This document shows, piece after piece, positions 34,358 through 47,682 of a stretch of 64,000 nucleotides of DNA. The stretch covers positions 1,477,140-1,541,139 of the forward strand of contig BFEA01000128.1 in assembly GCA_003427395.1 (NCBI GenBank), read 5' to 3'. Below the pieces are notes generated by a model. The model did no database searches. It was given only the letters and a program-made list of their open reading frames with translations, and had not been told where the DNA came from. Source of the DNA: Chara braunii. Taxonomy: Eukaryota; Streptophyta; Charophyceae; Charales; Characeae. Each line of letters begins with the position of its first letter. Position 1 is the stretch's first letter. Made by a program: the position numbers and the translations under genes.

Positions 34358-35581
34358 ACGTCCCTTGCGAAAACGTCTTGAGAAACATATGCAGAACAAT
34401 TTGAGATTCGAAGGGCATTACCCGACTTCGGCTAGGAATGGTAGTTATGCACAGAAAACCGAGAAGACTGCAAATGTATTGAAGAAAACTCATATTCTAT
34501 AAGCTTCTTCTATAGAGATTGCCGAGCCTATTCCACAAAAAAACTTCAAACCATTGATCCACAGGAGTTTTCAAACCTCAAACAACCCACCTTGCCAGTG
34601 GTGCCTTTCATCAGCCCAACCCTAGACCAAGCACAACCCATGCATCCTGATACCCAATCTCTACCTAGCCTCACACCCCCAACTGCTAGGTTACAAAGTG
34701 GCACAATCCACCCTTGGACAATCCCCCACCTGTGACACCCCAGCTCCAACCAGCGTCGACTAGGTAGCAGCTTGCCAATAGACACTAGAGTACCTTCCGC
34801 CTTGGATAACCACCTACATCTCTCCACCATGTCTCAAGCCCATACAACTTGAGAAACAGGGTAATGCGAACAAGCCTTAACACCGACCAACATCGTTCTT
34901 GCCTCGTCCATTCGCAAACCACTAGGACCAAAGAGGTCAACATGTGTTGAACAAACCATTAACCCTCCCCATGGCTGTAGTTCCGATCCTCCAGCTCCTT
35001 CAGGCGGTGGTTGCAATCAACCAACACAAATTTCTTCCAACCCTACTCCGACAAGAGTTAACTCAAAGGAGTCACCATCTTCATCGATGTTGTGGCCTAT
35101 TTCCACCCTACAGGCTAGCCCCTTCACCGCAAGGCGCATTATCTCCAACCGTATCAGCCACGACAACCCACTGCCGCCAGCGCAAGGCTCTTGAAGGATT
35201 TTCTGTAATTAAAAAAAAAAAGTCAAAAGAATCAAAAGTTTACCCTAGAAAGGTAGACTGTGCCTACTATCCCCACAAGAAGAGGGGAGGGGAGGGAAGG
35301 GGATACCACCCCCTCTCCCCATAGACATTTCATTGCTTGTTTAAGTCTTTGCTGCATGTAAAGAGCTCGCAAAATAACCCGCCGGATTACTCGTTTCCCC
35401 AAAATACAACCTCATATCCTTTAACTGCCTCCTTCGGAAGGCCCCCCCTCACCTTGCCGGCCCCATTTCAAACAACCCCTAAACATCACTTGTACTCCCT
35501 CAGCTTCTTACAATAACACCTAGAGTATACCCCCATAGATAAACTCAAATCTCACGTATCCTATGTAACAACCGTAGCTCG
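34358..35581. other. no recognised gene
   Basis: C-rich sequence with short frames only. The minus-strand 94-codon frame at 34546-34830 has no recognisable domain. Confidence 0.4.
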
Positions 35582-35675
35582 AAAAAAAAAAAAAAAAAAA
35601 AAAAANNNNNNNNNNNNNNNNNNNNNNNNNNNNNNNNNNNNNNNNNNNNNNNNNNNNNNNNNNNNNNNNNNNNNN

Positions 35676-35717
<42 letters not shown>
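35582..35717. repeat. poly(A) tract containing a 70-N gap (35606-35675)
   Basis: A-runs border the gap on both sides, so the gap is probably an unresolved homopolymer. Confidence 0.95.
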
Positions 35718-35720
<3 letters not shown>

Positions 35721-36334
35721 AACCACACATGAAGTGGAACAATCTCAACTCAACGAAACAAAGTAAACACAATGCCATTAATGAACTCAAGCCTCAAAAA
35801 AATCATATCTTCAAAAAAAAAAAACATAATAGTCTACAAGTCATCAAAATATCACACAGTTGGGCCTTAAACCTCAATGGTTATGGTCCCTAAATGACGA
35901 CCTCATCCTAACATACAAACACAAACTGACTCAAGGAGTACTCCCGCATGATCAAAAGCTTACACAACACCGAAAATCGCACAAGGCTAGAGAAATGAGG
36001 AAATAGACATCGTTCTACTAACTCAGCTACATTCTGCATATGTATGCTCCCATATACTACCAATTTTGGAGTGACCATCTCTGCCTATATGAGATTATCC
36101 ACCATATATAAATCTAACCCTAGGGGTCTCAATGAAGTAGTGATGTCAATCCAATCTCTCAAATTAATTCTAACCTATAATTACAGAATCTCTCTAAACA
36201 ACCCCAAAACATAATTACATATATACCCTCGCTCACCAAGTTCAAATTCAAGCCTAAATCTATGTCCCAACTCAGAAAATTGCCCTCTTTATCAATCGAC
36301 AAGCAAAACCTGACTAACTCATCGCCTCCCTGTT
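35718..36334. other. no gene seen
   Basis: AT-rich. Downstream (minus sense) of the gag fragment but with frequent stops. Confidence 0.4.
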
Positions 36335-36600
36335 CTACCTGTACAACTGAGCTCTAACAACATCCTGAGAAATCGCCACAAAGTTATGAGCCCTATCACA
36401 CATCCTACATGACTCATTAGTAGTAACCGGTCCTCCTACCTTATCCTTGAGGAACTCAGGGCACTCGAGGCCCCAATGTACTTCATTTTTGCAAAAGAAA
36501 CACAAGTGATCACCCTTCCTCTTGAGTCCCTTCTTCTTACGTGGATGATGGGGGAAATTCAACTACCTCAGCGGTGGCCACTTGTAGCGTAGGTCAACAC
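36335..36600 (-). pseudogene. retrotransposon gag fragment with CCHC zinc knuckle
   Basis: The minus-strand frame has a basic stretch (HHPRKKKGLKRKG) followed by CFFCKNEVHWGLEC, a perfect C-x2-C-x4-H-x4-C spacing, then PEFLKDKVGG and a second Cys pair (SCRMCDRAH). The order basic region, knuckle, Cys/His region fits retrotransposon Gag. Stops lie just upstream (TAG near 36565) and the frame ends at 36335. It is only a fragment and differs from the knuckle at 12938-12979. Confidence 0.6.
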
Positions 36601-37160
36601 GTGTCCCTTGGAACCTGACTCTGTGGCCCAAAACCCCAATCCGCCCCTCACCTCGCCAACCTTTGGCATATACTCAGTGGTATCCGATCTCTGCAGTTTC
36701 TATTGTCATATGTCCTCTTCCATAGCAACCACCAACTCATCCAAACGAGACCTTACCTCTGATATCCCTTCTTCACCTATAACTAGTGTGCGCCTCCACC
36801 TCTCCAGGCAGATCACCCAATAACTCCAATAATGTCTCAAAAGATCCCTCTATGGACTCCTAAGCATACTCCTTGTCACGCCCAAGACCGAACCTTGACT
36901 ATTTTTAGTCATGGAAGCCCAAACTTTTTCCACACCAAGTCCTGTTCCCGTGTGACACCACCAATGCTGTGGGAAAAATTTCTTCTAGGAGACGTACTCA
37001 ATAAAATGCCTTTATCTGTTGTGCGCTTCACGATTCAAAAGTCCCTTTTCTTAAAACAAAACAGCCACGTTCGAAACCTGCGGCACTGTAGTCAAACTTG
37101 AAGTCGGGCATCGCAATCCTGTCTCATCTCACGCCCACATGCCACTGTCACATATACTGA

Positions 37161-37260
37161 AGAAAAGATCATCAAGTCCTAACTTGATCAAAAACAAAAG
37201 TCAACCGGCAAGAAAAGATCATCCAGTCCTAACTTCATCAAAAACAAAAGTCAAACGGCG
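37161..37260 (+). repeat. 50-bp tandem duplication
   Basis: AGAAAAGATCATC begins both copies (37161 and 37211). Differences are few. Confidence 0.93.
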
Positions 37261-37912
37261 ATCGTCTCGTCTTTTTACTGTCAAGTAAAAAAAATCATTC
37301 ACGCCTCGAAACTGTATGCCCACACACTGCCCATTCTTCCTCTGAATACAAAGTTGGTCATAAAAGGAAATAAGCCGCGGCTCGCGCGGCTCACTCAAAT
37401 TTCTTTTCCAATTTTGAAATCAATACTCATTTCCCGTTAGTTGCATAAACCACAAAGGACACCTGTATAAGGGTATTCCCACCAACAATGCGGCTGGTAA
37501 AGATTCATAGTTTATATCAATTTTGACAGGTGGAATATTTCTCGAGAAGATACTACCAAAATTCTGACCAACGTTTTTGTATTGAGCAGAGGAGGTAATA
37601 AGGTAGCTTATGGTGAGTGAACTATGGAAGCTTTGATGGTGTACAACCATGGTAGTGAACAAATGGTTGACTCTATTAATGTTCTTATGATTCCATGTTA
37701 GAGAAATATCATTTATGTTCGATTAAACGGAAGATTTGTATCAATGACCTAAGTCTATTCCGTGCTTTACTCTGAACACCGCGATGAGATGGATTTCACG
37801 CATACTTCATTTTGATCTTGAAAAGTATGATCTTAACATCTCGCTTATGACTGCAAGGTCATATACCTTTTATGAGAATTTGTCAAATTCAAACGACTTA
37901 TTTTTTTATTTC

Positions 37913-38455
37913 AATTCATTCATTATACGTGTATCAGGTATGTTATAGGATTGCATATTATACAAACTTGCGTGGAAATAGCTGACTTTGTTAATAAGTG
38001 AGAACCACTCGCATTATCTTCATTCTTATGATTTTTTTTTATTTTTTTTTTAATTCATTCATTACACATATATCAGGTATGTTATAGGATTGCATATTAT
38101 ACGAACTTGCGTGGAAATAGCTGACTTTGTTAATAAGTGAGAACCACTCGCATTACCTTCTTTCTTATGATTTTATTTTATTTTTCTTTCAATTCATTCA
38201 TTATACGTGTATCAGGTATGTTATAGGATTGCACATCATACGAACTTGCGTGGAAATAGCTGACTTTGTTATTAAGTGAGAACCACTCGCATTATCTTCT
38301 TTCTTATGATTTATTTTTTTTTTCCAATTCATTCATTATACGTGTACCAGGTATGTTATAGGATTGCATACCATACGAACTTGCGTGGAAATAGCTGATT
38401 TTGTTAATAAGTGAGAACCACTCGCATTATCTTCTTTCTTATGATTTCTATTTGA
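37913..38455 (+). repeat. four-copy tandem repeat of 135-139 bp
   Basis: AATTCATTCATTA starts at 37913, 38052, 38191 and 38326. Each unit contains CAGGTATGTTATAGGATTGC and GTGAGAACCACTCGCATTA and ends in a T-rich stretch of variable length. Confidence 0.95.
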
Positions 38456-38737
38456 ACAGTTAGGTTTGCGACCAAAGCAATAAAACACCTCCAACAAATG
38501 GCTCCTGATAAGGACACTTCCACTGCAGCCAACCGTTCCAAATTGCCTAACAAGAGTACATTAAAAAGGTCGAACAGTTGTTTCTTCAGTCATTCTATAC
38601 CACCAACATAAGACCCCAAGCCATTCTTCGTTGGGCACTTACACAAGCACCTTTCAGTTGCCCTTGCCAAACATATCGGCAGCCAGTCACCAACGCTATG
38701 GTTGTGCATACCGAAGAAATAGGGTTGTTGTTGCCAT

Positions 38738-38768
<31 letters not shown>

Positions 38769-38998
38769 CTAGACGAGGGTGGGCACTCCAATTGAGTGAA
38801 GGTGTCACTAGTCAGACAACGCGCACCTGAAAAGCGACTGCAGCAAAACAATGAAAGAGGGGAGAAAAACAACAGAACAGTCTTGCCTCGCAGATAAAGA
38901 GGAAAATGAAATGCTGCTCACCCCAAGCCTCACTCCTCTACTCACCCAACATGCACAATGAGAATGGATTTTCCTGTCGAACATGGAAAGGTACACCG

Positions 38999-39083
38999 CC
39001 ATATTGTTTTACTTTTGTGCATGTGGTGATCAGCCGAACGAGCTTCACTACTCACCACATGCACAAAACAAAGGAAATATGAC
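38999..39083. repeat. small inverted repeat
   Basis: TTTGTGCATGTGGTGA (39014-39029) and TCACCACATGCACAAA (39052-39067) are perfect complements; outer bases (CATATT with AATATG) extend the fold. Confidence 0.8.
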
Positions 39084-39990
39084 GTCTTTCTATATTTCAA
39101 TGGGAGATTCATCCTCCTTTTCTACTTTTGGTTAGCACAGTGATGCATGTCGCAGCTCGATCTGCGAGTCAACCGTCAGTGGTAAAGGGGGCCGCATTAT
39201 CAGTGGCGATTGTTGGCACAAAAGCGTATCAACTGCCCGTGTTCCTTTTTTTTTTAATAGTAGTACTCGTATTTATTTTCTTATTTTTCTTCCCACAATT
39301 TTGCAAACACCAAAAGATAATAAATAATGGCAGACTTTGCTCTTCCCGAGTCCAGCCTGAAGATGGGCCAACGCTGTGGTATGCTTGGAGGTAAGTAAAA
39401 AAAATGTTGGGAAAACGTACTGATGGTTTAAGTATCATGCCCGACCGGGGCCGACCCCCAAAACCACAAAGGACTCCTGGGCATCGCATAATGTGTCGTC
39501 ATAATTGAAGAGGCTTTGCATTTTTTATTACATTGTTTGCTTGCATTCAATACATACGGATCTACGCCACCCCCGACTCATCATTTTCGCACTAAGTTGA
39601 AAAGCAAAATGTGAGACTCGTTATTTCGCACGAAGTTAGAGAGCTAAATGTGCTGACACTTAGTATAGCGAGTCAAAACATCACGAACGTGGAAGTCCAT
39701 CATATAAAGTTTACCCCATCCGCGAGCCGGGCCTGGACATCAGCTGGCCGAGGCCGACACATTTAACGGGTCAGTCTTAGGCATTCTGTTTCCTGTACAA
39801 CCAACGAGAGACGCCCTCGGTTAGCTCATCTCTGACACAAGTAAAAGCCACCACATGTGGGTCAATAGCTCGACATGGATACGCCTGCCCGAGGAGGGTG
39901 ACACTCTTAACGCGCAGGTAAGTTTTCTCTCACGGAACCGTCTCTAGCAAAGGGTCCTGAAAGGTTTTGTTGCCACCCTCAATTAGAACG

Positions 39991-40657
39991 GTGTGTTTGA
40001 AAGGGTTAAAACACCGCAAATAATTTCATCGCTTAGGCCTAAGGGAGAAGTCAGGAATCTACAGCTTTAATAAATTTTGACACAAATGACGAACAAACTT
40101 CTGTAGATCCGAACAAAAATCTAGGTCAAGGTATTGTAGACATGGTAGAGTAATAGACAAGAATTTTCCCACCAAAATGGATAGGAACCAACAGGGCCTT
40201 GAGGTCAGGTATGCTGGAAGCCACCAAGACAGATACGTGTGTAAGTGGTGTGAGGCCCAGTCTTTGAACAAGGGGCTATCAAGCAGCGACCCCGCAGCAA
40301 GTTTTCTATGATTCTTTTCCCCACACAGCGCATCGTTTCCCAGCTCTTACATCTCCTCTACTCCCACCTTCCCGCCTCACTTTCACGTCATTTTCCTTTC
40401 CAAGGAACGGGAAATGTGACTGATAAAGGCGGGAAAGTGGAAGTAGAGCGGGAAGATGGGAGACGATGTAGACGGGAGCAGGGAGCCGGAAGTAGGAGGA
40501 GAAGGTGATGGAGATGAAGTTAGGTGATGGATATTGGGAAGGTGGGAGTATAGGAAAAGGGAAGCTGATTGAGATGAACAGGGATGAGGAAAGTGTGGGA
40601 GTAGAGGAGGAGGAGGGAAGATGGTGGTGATTAACGTGGCTCTGGGGGAGTCATTTA
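39991..40657. other. no gene; purine-rich imperfect repeats
   Basis: From 40420 to 40720 the plus strand is rich in GATGG, GGGAAG and GTGGGAG words without clean periodicity. Confidence 0.5.
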
Positions 40658-41314
40658 GTGATGGAGACGGGAAGGTGGCGGCAGAGGAGAAGGGAAGGTG
40701 ATGGAGACGAAGATGGAGATGGACTTTGTTTCGGCCTGCTTGCTAAATGGACTTGTTCTTTTCCCCCCGACATTCTTTCCTTGGATGGAAAAACAGTTCA
40801 CTCTAGCCCCCCCCCCCCCCCCCCCCCTCTCTCTCTCTATCTCTCTCTCTCTCCTTGGATGTGTGGACTGCCTCAGCTGCGCTCCGCCGTCACCTTGCCC
40901 CCGCCCCACTTGCTTTGCAAGTCGTTCTTGCCTAGCTGCTGTGTTCGCTGTGTGGTGTGGCTGTGTTGTTGGTGTTGCCTTGCGTTTCTCTGCTCCTCTG
41001 GCTTATCGCCCATCCACATGCCATGCGTTCCGTGTCCTTCGCCTGCATACCTTGTAGTTCGGTTGCCTTGTTGGTGTTGCTTGTGTTTCACTGCACGGCC
41101 ACTGTGTTGCTCGTCCTCTCGCATTGTCGTTCCTTGCAATGTGGCTGCCTTGTTGGTGTTGCCTTGCGCTTCACTGCGTGGTTGGCTCGCTGTGCATCTC
41201 CTTGCCATTTCATTCCTTGCAGTAGTCTTTGGTGCTGAGCAGCCCTGTTACCTGGTACTTAGCTGGGTTGCCGTAACTTGCTGCCCACTGCTGTGTTCCG
41301 TTCGAGGAGCTTGA
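40658..41314 (+). CDS. Cys/Leu-rich open frame of low credibility
   Basis: A 218-codon open frame crossing a poly(C)/CT tract (40809-40855). The product is extremely Cys/Leu/Trp-rich because it reads through a degenerate repeat of about 80-100 bp (GGCTGCCTTGTTGGTGTTGC near 40968, 41066 and 41148). No homology is recognised. Probably accidental. Confidence 0.12.
   Translation: MMETGRWRQRRREGDGDEDGDGLCFGLLAKWTCSFPPDILSLDGKTVHSSPPPPPPPLSLYLSLSPWMCGLPQLRSAVTLPPPHLLCKSFLPSCCVRCVVWLCCWCCLAFLCSSGLSPIHMPCVPCPSPAYLVVRLPCWCCLCFTARPLCCSSSRIVVPCNVAALLVLPCASLRGWLAVHLLAISFLAVVFGAEQPCYLVLSWVAVTCCPLLCSVRGA
40809..40855. repeat. poly(C) plus CT microsatellite
   Basis: About 19 C residues followed by CT repeats. 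Confidence 0.97.
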
Positions 41315-41375
41315 ACAAGGGTGGAAGGATCCGTGACCCAAACCATCAATAAACCATCGATATGAGCATTCCGCA

Positions 41376-41430
41376 GACTGTCGAGGGTTCAGCCTCCTGA
41401 TGAGTCGGTGCAACTTCGAGGAAACAATCT
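41376..41430 (+). ncRNA. type I hammerhead-ribozyme-like motif
   Basis: All core strands occur in the right order. They are a GTC cleavage triplet (41380-41382), stem I GAGG/CCTC with loop GTTCAG (41383-41396), the core CTGATGA (41397-41403), stem II GTCG/CGAG with one mismatched closing position (41404-41420), and GAAA (41421-41424). Stem III pairs CAATCT after GAAA with AGACTG before the cleavage site, with one A.C mismatch. The sole departure from the canonical core is G where C is expected just before GAAA, so activity may be reduced or lost. Circular permutation is type I (stem III open). Confidence 0.6.
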
Positions 41431-41744
41431 TTCATCATCAGTTTTGTTCTTTTCGGGACTTGCATTTTCTTTTCTTGTTTGCCTTGTTTGTGGCTCGCTA
41501 CTTTTTTCGGTTGCTCCTTTGTGCTGTTCGTCTGCCCACCCGCCTCCCCCATGCTCCGGTCTCTGTCCTTTGCTTCATTGTCTTTCGCGCCTCACTGCCT
41601 TGTGTCGTTTGTATGCCTTTCAGTCTTGTATTTCTTTCCTGCCTTTTCTATGTGCAGTGGACCTCCAAGGCTACTTCATGGATGGCCTGTTGACTTGACT
41701 CACTGCAGAAGACGAGTTATATGTGTTTACACACACATCACTAC

Positions 41745-41984
41745 CATGGTAACAGCCCGGACGTCCGGACCAGGTTCCAGACAGTCCGGTGTCCGGTGTC
41801 TGGTCCCCATGCCTGGATGGAGGCCACTGGGGCAAAAAAAAACAAAAAACAATGGGGCATCCCAGGACGTTTGTCAGGTCCTAGCCGCCCCTCGAAAAAT
41901 AAAGGGGTGATTTTTAAGTGTCCTTCCACCCCACCGGAGATGGCCTAGAGGCCCAGACACAAGACGCGCAGGTTTTTGAGGTGG

Positions 41985-42052
<68 letters not shown>

Positions 42053-42523
42053 ACTGACAGTGCTGCCAGTCTGAAGACTCTGAGGTTCTGAATTGAACTG
42101 CAAAGGTAAATTACTAAATCCAAAGTTCAAAGTTCAAAGTTGATCATACTTTTTCTTTTTTAATTCTCTGTTTCCTTAGTCTTGTGCCTGCTTTGCACAG
42201 TTTGCAACCCTGCATGTCTGCTGGTTAAATGTGCTGGTTGATTTGCTGCAAGACACGTGCTCTGCTGCCTGAACTACAGAGTGCAAAGCAGGTAAGTACC
42301 TGCCAACACCCCCACCCAACCTCCCCCAGACCCCCGTTTTGTTTTTTTTTTTGTTTTTTTTTTTCTTTTTTTTTCTTTTGGGTCCGGACATTTTTGCACC
42401 ACGGGGACCGGTCCGGACTGTCCGGTGTCCGGTGATGTCCGGATCGCCGGACAGTCAGGACCGGTCCAGACACTGGTCCAGAAGACAGTCCGGTGTCCGG
42501 TGTCCGGGTCCGCGGTTACCATG
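41745..42523. mobile_element. hAT-type element with perfect target duplication
   Basis: Ends CATGGTAAC and GTTACCATG. Perfect 8-bp duplication ATCACTAC at 41737-41744 and 42524-42531. Both subterminal regions (41757-41810 and 42380-42510) are packed with TCCGG/CCGGA words, as expected for clustered transposase-binding sites. The interior has a GA microsatellite (41987-42051), A/T-rich runs and no transposase, so it is non-autonomous. Confidence 0.88.
41987..42051. repeat. (GA)n microsatellite inside the hAT-type element
   Basis: About 64 bases of GA repeat. Confidence 0.98.
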
Positions 42524-42599
42524 ATCACTACACACACACACACACTCCCTGCAGATCACAACCCCCTACGGCCTCAGCCCTTCAACGGCTAGAGAGGAA

Positions 42600-42870
42600 A
42601 ACAGAAAAATTGGCAGGTACCGGTAGGGGCATTTGCAATTTTTTTTGACGAGGGTCCAACGGCCAGCAATGCAGGGGCATTTGGACAACTTGCACAGGGC
42701 CTGGTAAGGGTATATGCAAAAGATGGCAGGTCCAAATGCAGAGTCGGGTGTTTCCCAGAGTTCCACGACTGCCATAGGCGCATTTCACCTTACACATGCC
42801 TTTCGGCGGTAACTGGCAAAATACCCCAAACTTACAGGGGCATTTCAACAATTTTTCCAAACAAAAAATT
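42600..42870. repeat. degenerate repeats around GGGGCATTT
   Basis: GGGGCATTTG or GGGGCATTTC at about 42626, 42673 and 42838, with variants GGGTATATG (42708) and GGCGCATTTC (42778). Spacing is irregular. No gene is visible. Confidence 0.6.
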
Positions 42871-44137
42871 GCACTACCTGTGCAGAAGACAGCGTCCGTA
42901 ATGAATGTGGCCCGTTATCTGGGCCAAAATTCAGAATGCATACAAACTGCCGGTTCCGTTCAGGTACACGTTCAAAAGAGTTGTTCTCGCCTCTCTCTCA
43001 CACACACAAACACGCAGACACACGCACGGACACTGATTGCAGACACACGCACAGACACTGATTGATTGATTGCTTTATTGGCTGATTGGCTGATTGATTG
43101 ACTGCTTGCTTGCTTGATTCAATTGACTTTCTGCTGTTTTTTTGTCAACGGGGGGCTCGAACCCAATTTTCTGTGTCTTCCTTGTGCTTTCAATCGGGGG
43201 CTAAGGGGGCCATGCACCACCTCCGCTCCTGCCGTATAATTTTCTTCTTTTTTCCTTCTGTTTTCAATTGGGGGCCAAGGGGGGAGGGGGGGGAAGGGGG
43301 GCTAAGGGGGCGTGCATCACCTCCTCACTGCAGCGGCATCCAGCCTTGCCCGGTGGCCGTGATCGACCGTTCACAGCTACGACCGCCTGTCATTGGCCGT
43401 TCACCAGTCACAGAACGTAGCTTTCAGCGTTCAGGTGACGGAACTAAGTCCTGGGTGCTACGATGCAGGCTGGGTCATACTATGTGCGCTGGATGATCAT
43501 AGGGCCTAGACAAACTAAGCGACATCGGTTGGTGATGCTACATTTTCAAATTCGAATCCTGGCCAGGCGAAAAGGCAGAAAGAAGAGCAGCAGCTCCATG
43601 GATTTTTCACGCAAGCGATAATTCGATTGCTTCCAACTCATTACCTGTTTACTACCCATGATGGGCAAGGTGTTTACCGTCATTCCAAGGACTCTTAGTG
43701 AATACATGCAGGTGTGCACACAACCTCTTAGCGGACTAATGAGCTTATGACCTCCTAGGGAAATGATAGCTAAACTTGGTTATGCTAAGACCTCCTAATT
43801 GTAAACCACGTAACGCCGAAGGCTTCAGACCACAGAAGGCCATACACCACCTATTCCTTGAATGACAAACTACAAGTGTGGGCCTTGACACTGCAAACTT
43901 GCCCGCGTCAAATCGTTCAACAATCCGCCTGGCCTTGCCTGAAAACAATTGGCTCAACAGAAGCAGCAGAAATATCAGAAAGATCTGCCCAAGTGGCACA
44001 AAGGCAACTTACGGGACTCCGTTAACTAACCTGGGCTTACTTTCCACACCAACCACACCATGCTTGTGATAGCAACAACTTTCCCCTAACTGGCCCATTT
44101 CTGAAGTCCAGATCTCTGGTCTGCGCTTCTCAGGTTC
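42871..44137. other. no recognised gene
   Basis: A CA-rich tract lies at 42990-43050 and TTGATTGATTGC-type words at 43055-43115. A near-duplicate pair is CAAT(C/T)GGGGGC.AAGGGGG near 43192 and 43265, followed each time by a CAC.ACCTCC phrase. A B-box-like TTCGAATCC occurs near 43552 without a credible tRNA fold. Confidence 0.4.
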
Positions 44138-44337
44138 ACGTCCTGGACTATCGGGGAATACTCACCCATCTAGACACACCATGCAATGGGGCTAAGGAGA
44201 CGAGCCCGGTCGAAAAAACACGCACCACCAGAATAACACGTTCTGGATTATCGGGGAATACTCACCCATCTAGACACACCATGCAATGGGGCTAGGGAGA
44301 CGAGCCCGGTCGAAAAAACACGCGCGGAGGAAAGCTA
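44138..44337 (+). repeat. 100-bp tandem duplication
   Basis: Units 44138-44237 and 44238-44337. About 80 bases are nearly identical (ATCGGGGAATACTCACCCAT, CAATGGGGCTA.GGAGACGAG); the last 20 differ. Confidence 0.93.
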
Positions 44338-46172
<1,835 letters not shown>

Positions 46173-46491
46173 TTACGACTATTTTTTGGTGTTTTTTTAT
46201 TTTTTTGTTCATCTTTTTGGCCTGAGTTTATTTCATTTGTTTTTAAAAATTTCGCTGAATTTTGCACCCAAATTGCCGGCGAAAACAGCAGATTGTCAGC
46301 CCTCCGTCAACCCTCTCTCGTCGGCCCACGCCCCTACCACAAACAAAAGTTTCCTGAGAGCAAAAGGCCAGACAGCACCCACAGCAGATCAGAGGAGGCG
46401 TCGTCTCACAGCATCCAATCCTTGACACGGATGCACAATCGCAGTGCTCCAATATGAACAAAACAAAGTTCTTGGCTTAAGCCAACGTCCC

Positions 46492-46605
46492 CGCCCGCCT
46501 CCCGTAAGTATGACCACCAGGTGAACTGAACGCCTATGTAACGTACCTCGCCCGCCTCCCGTAAGTATGACCACCAGTTGAACTGAACTCCTATGTAACG
46601 TACCT
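46492..46605 (+). repeat. 57-bp tandem duplication
   Basis: CGCCCGCCTCCCGTAAGTAT begins at 46492 and 46549. Only a few bases differ. Confidence 0.95.
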
Positions 46606-47682
46606 CACATGCACTTTCTTCACATCAACATCAGAGCCCCGCGATACAGCTTAAGCTTCCCAACACTAACTAATGTCCTTGTCGTCAGTGCCATCTTCCC
46701 CAGCATCCACACCTTGGCTCGTTTTCTTTCGGTTCTTTCATTCTGCTTTGGAGTACATGGCGAGCAACAATATGCACGCTGCAATACCGTGGCGGTATGC
46801 ACACACAGAACCTTGATTTGAAAGAACGCTGCGAAGCCAAACGGCGTAAGTTCCAATTGGCACTCATATCCCAGACAACATTCCGTAATACAAGCTCTCT
46901 CTTCTGCCAATCTACGTCCCCCAGTCTGTCTGTTTGCACATCAATAAACATACGCCTTCCCAATAAGCTGATGAAAAATGAAACCACCTCCCACAAAATA
47001 CACTTTCCAGTTGTGCCCCCTTGTAGACAACAAAACAGATCACCAAATTCCCTGGCTGCTATATTGGCCTTGTGCGCTCCTGGCGAAAGAAGAGTTTGAC
47101 AGGCTCTGACTGAGCTCAAAGCAGCAAAACAGAAGAATGTCCTGCCTTGCATATTGCTGGAAGTACACGGCAAGCAGTTGGGCAAACTAAGAGGACACAA
47201 CGAATATGATCCGCGATTCCATCGCACAGTCTGCCCAAGACACTGCTCTCCACGCATGCCCACTCCCTGAAGAGACTCAACCACAAGATAGCATACATCC
47301 CCACTCTATGCCATGTATGCTTGCCACTGTTGGAAATCAGGCAGAAGACTGCAAAAACTTTTGAAGCGCCTTGCACAAGACCAATGCCTACTTCCCTACT
47401 GCATGTCATCAACCTGCTAAAGGCCCATCAGGCACGGCACCTCAAAAGAACACAGAAGAGCCACCCCACCAGTGACCGGTAGGGAACGAGACGGGTGGAG
47501 CGACAAGGGATTCGGACCACTGACCATGTGGCACTTAGCGGCGAAAAACAAGGACATTGCAACCCTGGACACACATGCAATGGTAGGGGTAAGAGACGAA
47601 AAGCAGACTCACCATCATGCAGACATACGAGAAACAAAAAGGCGCCGGCTTGCCAAAATGTGGGCCTTAAGAACACACCACT
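46606..47682. other. no recognised gene
   Basis: Several overlapping frames of 90-200 codons exist on the minus strand (for example 46685-47284), all Cys/Leu-rich and unrecognised. They could be exons of the gene to the right or accidental. Confidence 0.35.

Larger units (their letters stand above)
37530..39990 (+). mobile_element. LTR copy v of the long-LTR family
   Basis: Starts with one hairpin unit (37540-37558, stem TTCTCGAGAA then GATACTACC), contains a four-copy tandem array, and has the 3' signposts GGATACGCCTGCC with GGTGACACTC near 39874. Diverged and probably interrupted: an A-run at 38741-38767 ends one internal segment. Confidence 0.4.

Noticed and set aside
43530-43575. B-box-like TTCGAATCC as evidence for a tRNA gene
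   Set aside because: No acceptor, D or anticodon stems could be formed; TTCGAA is palindromic and common.
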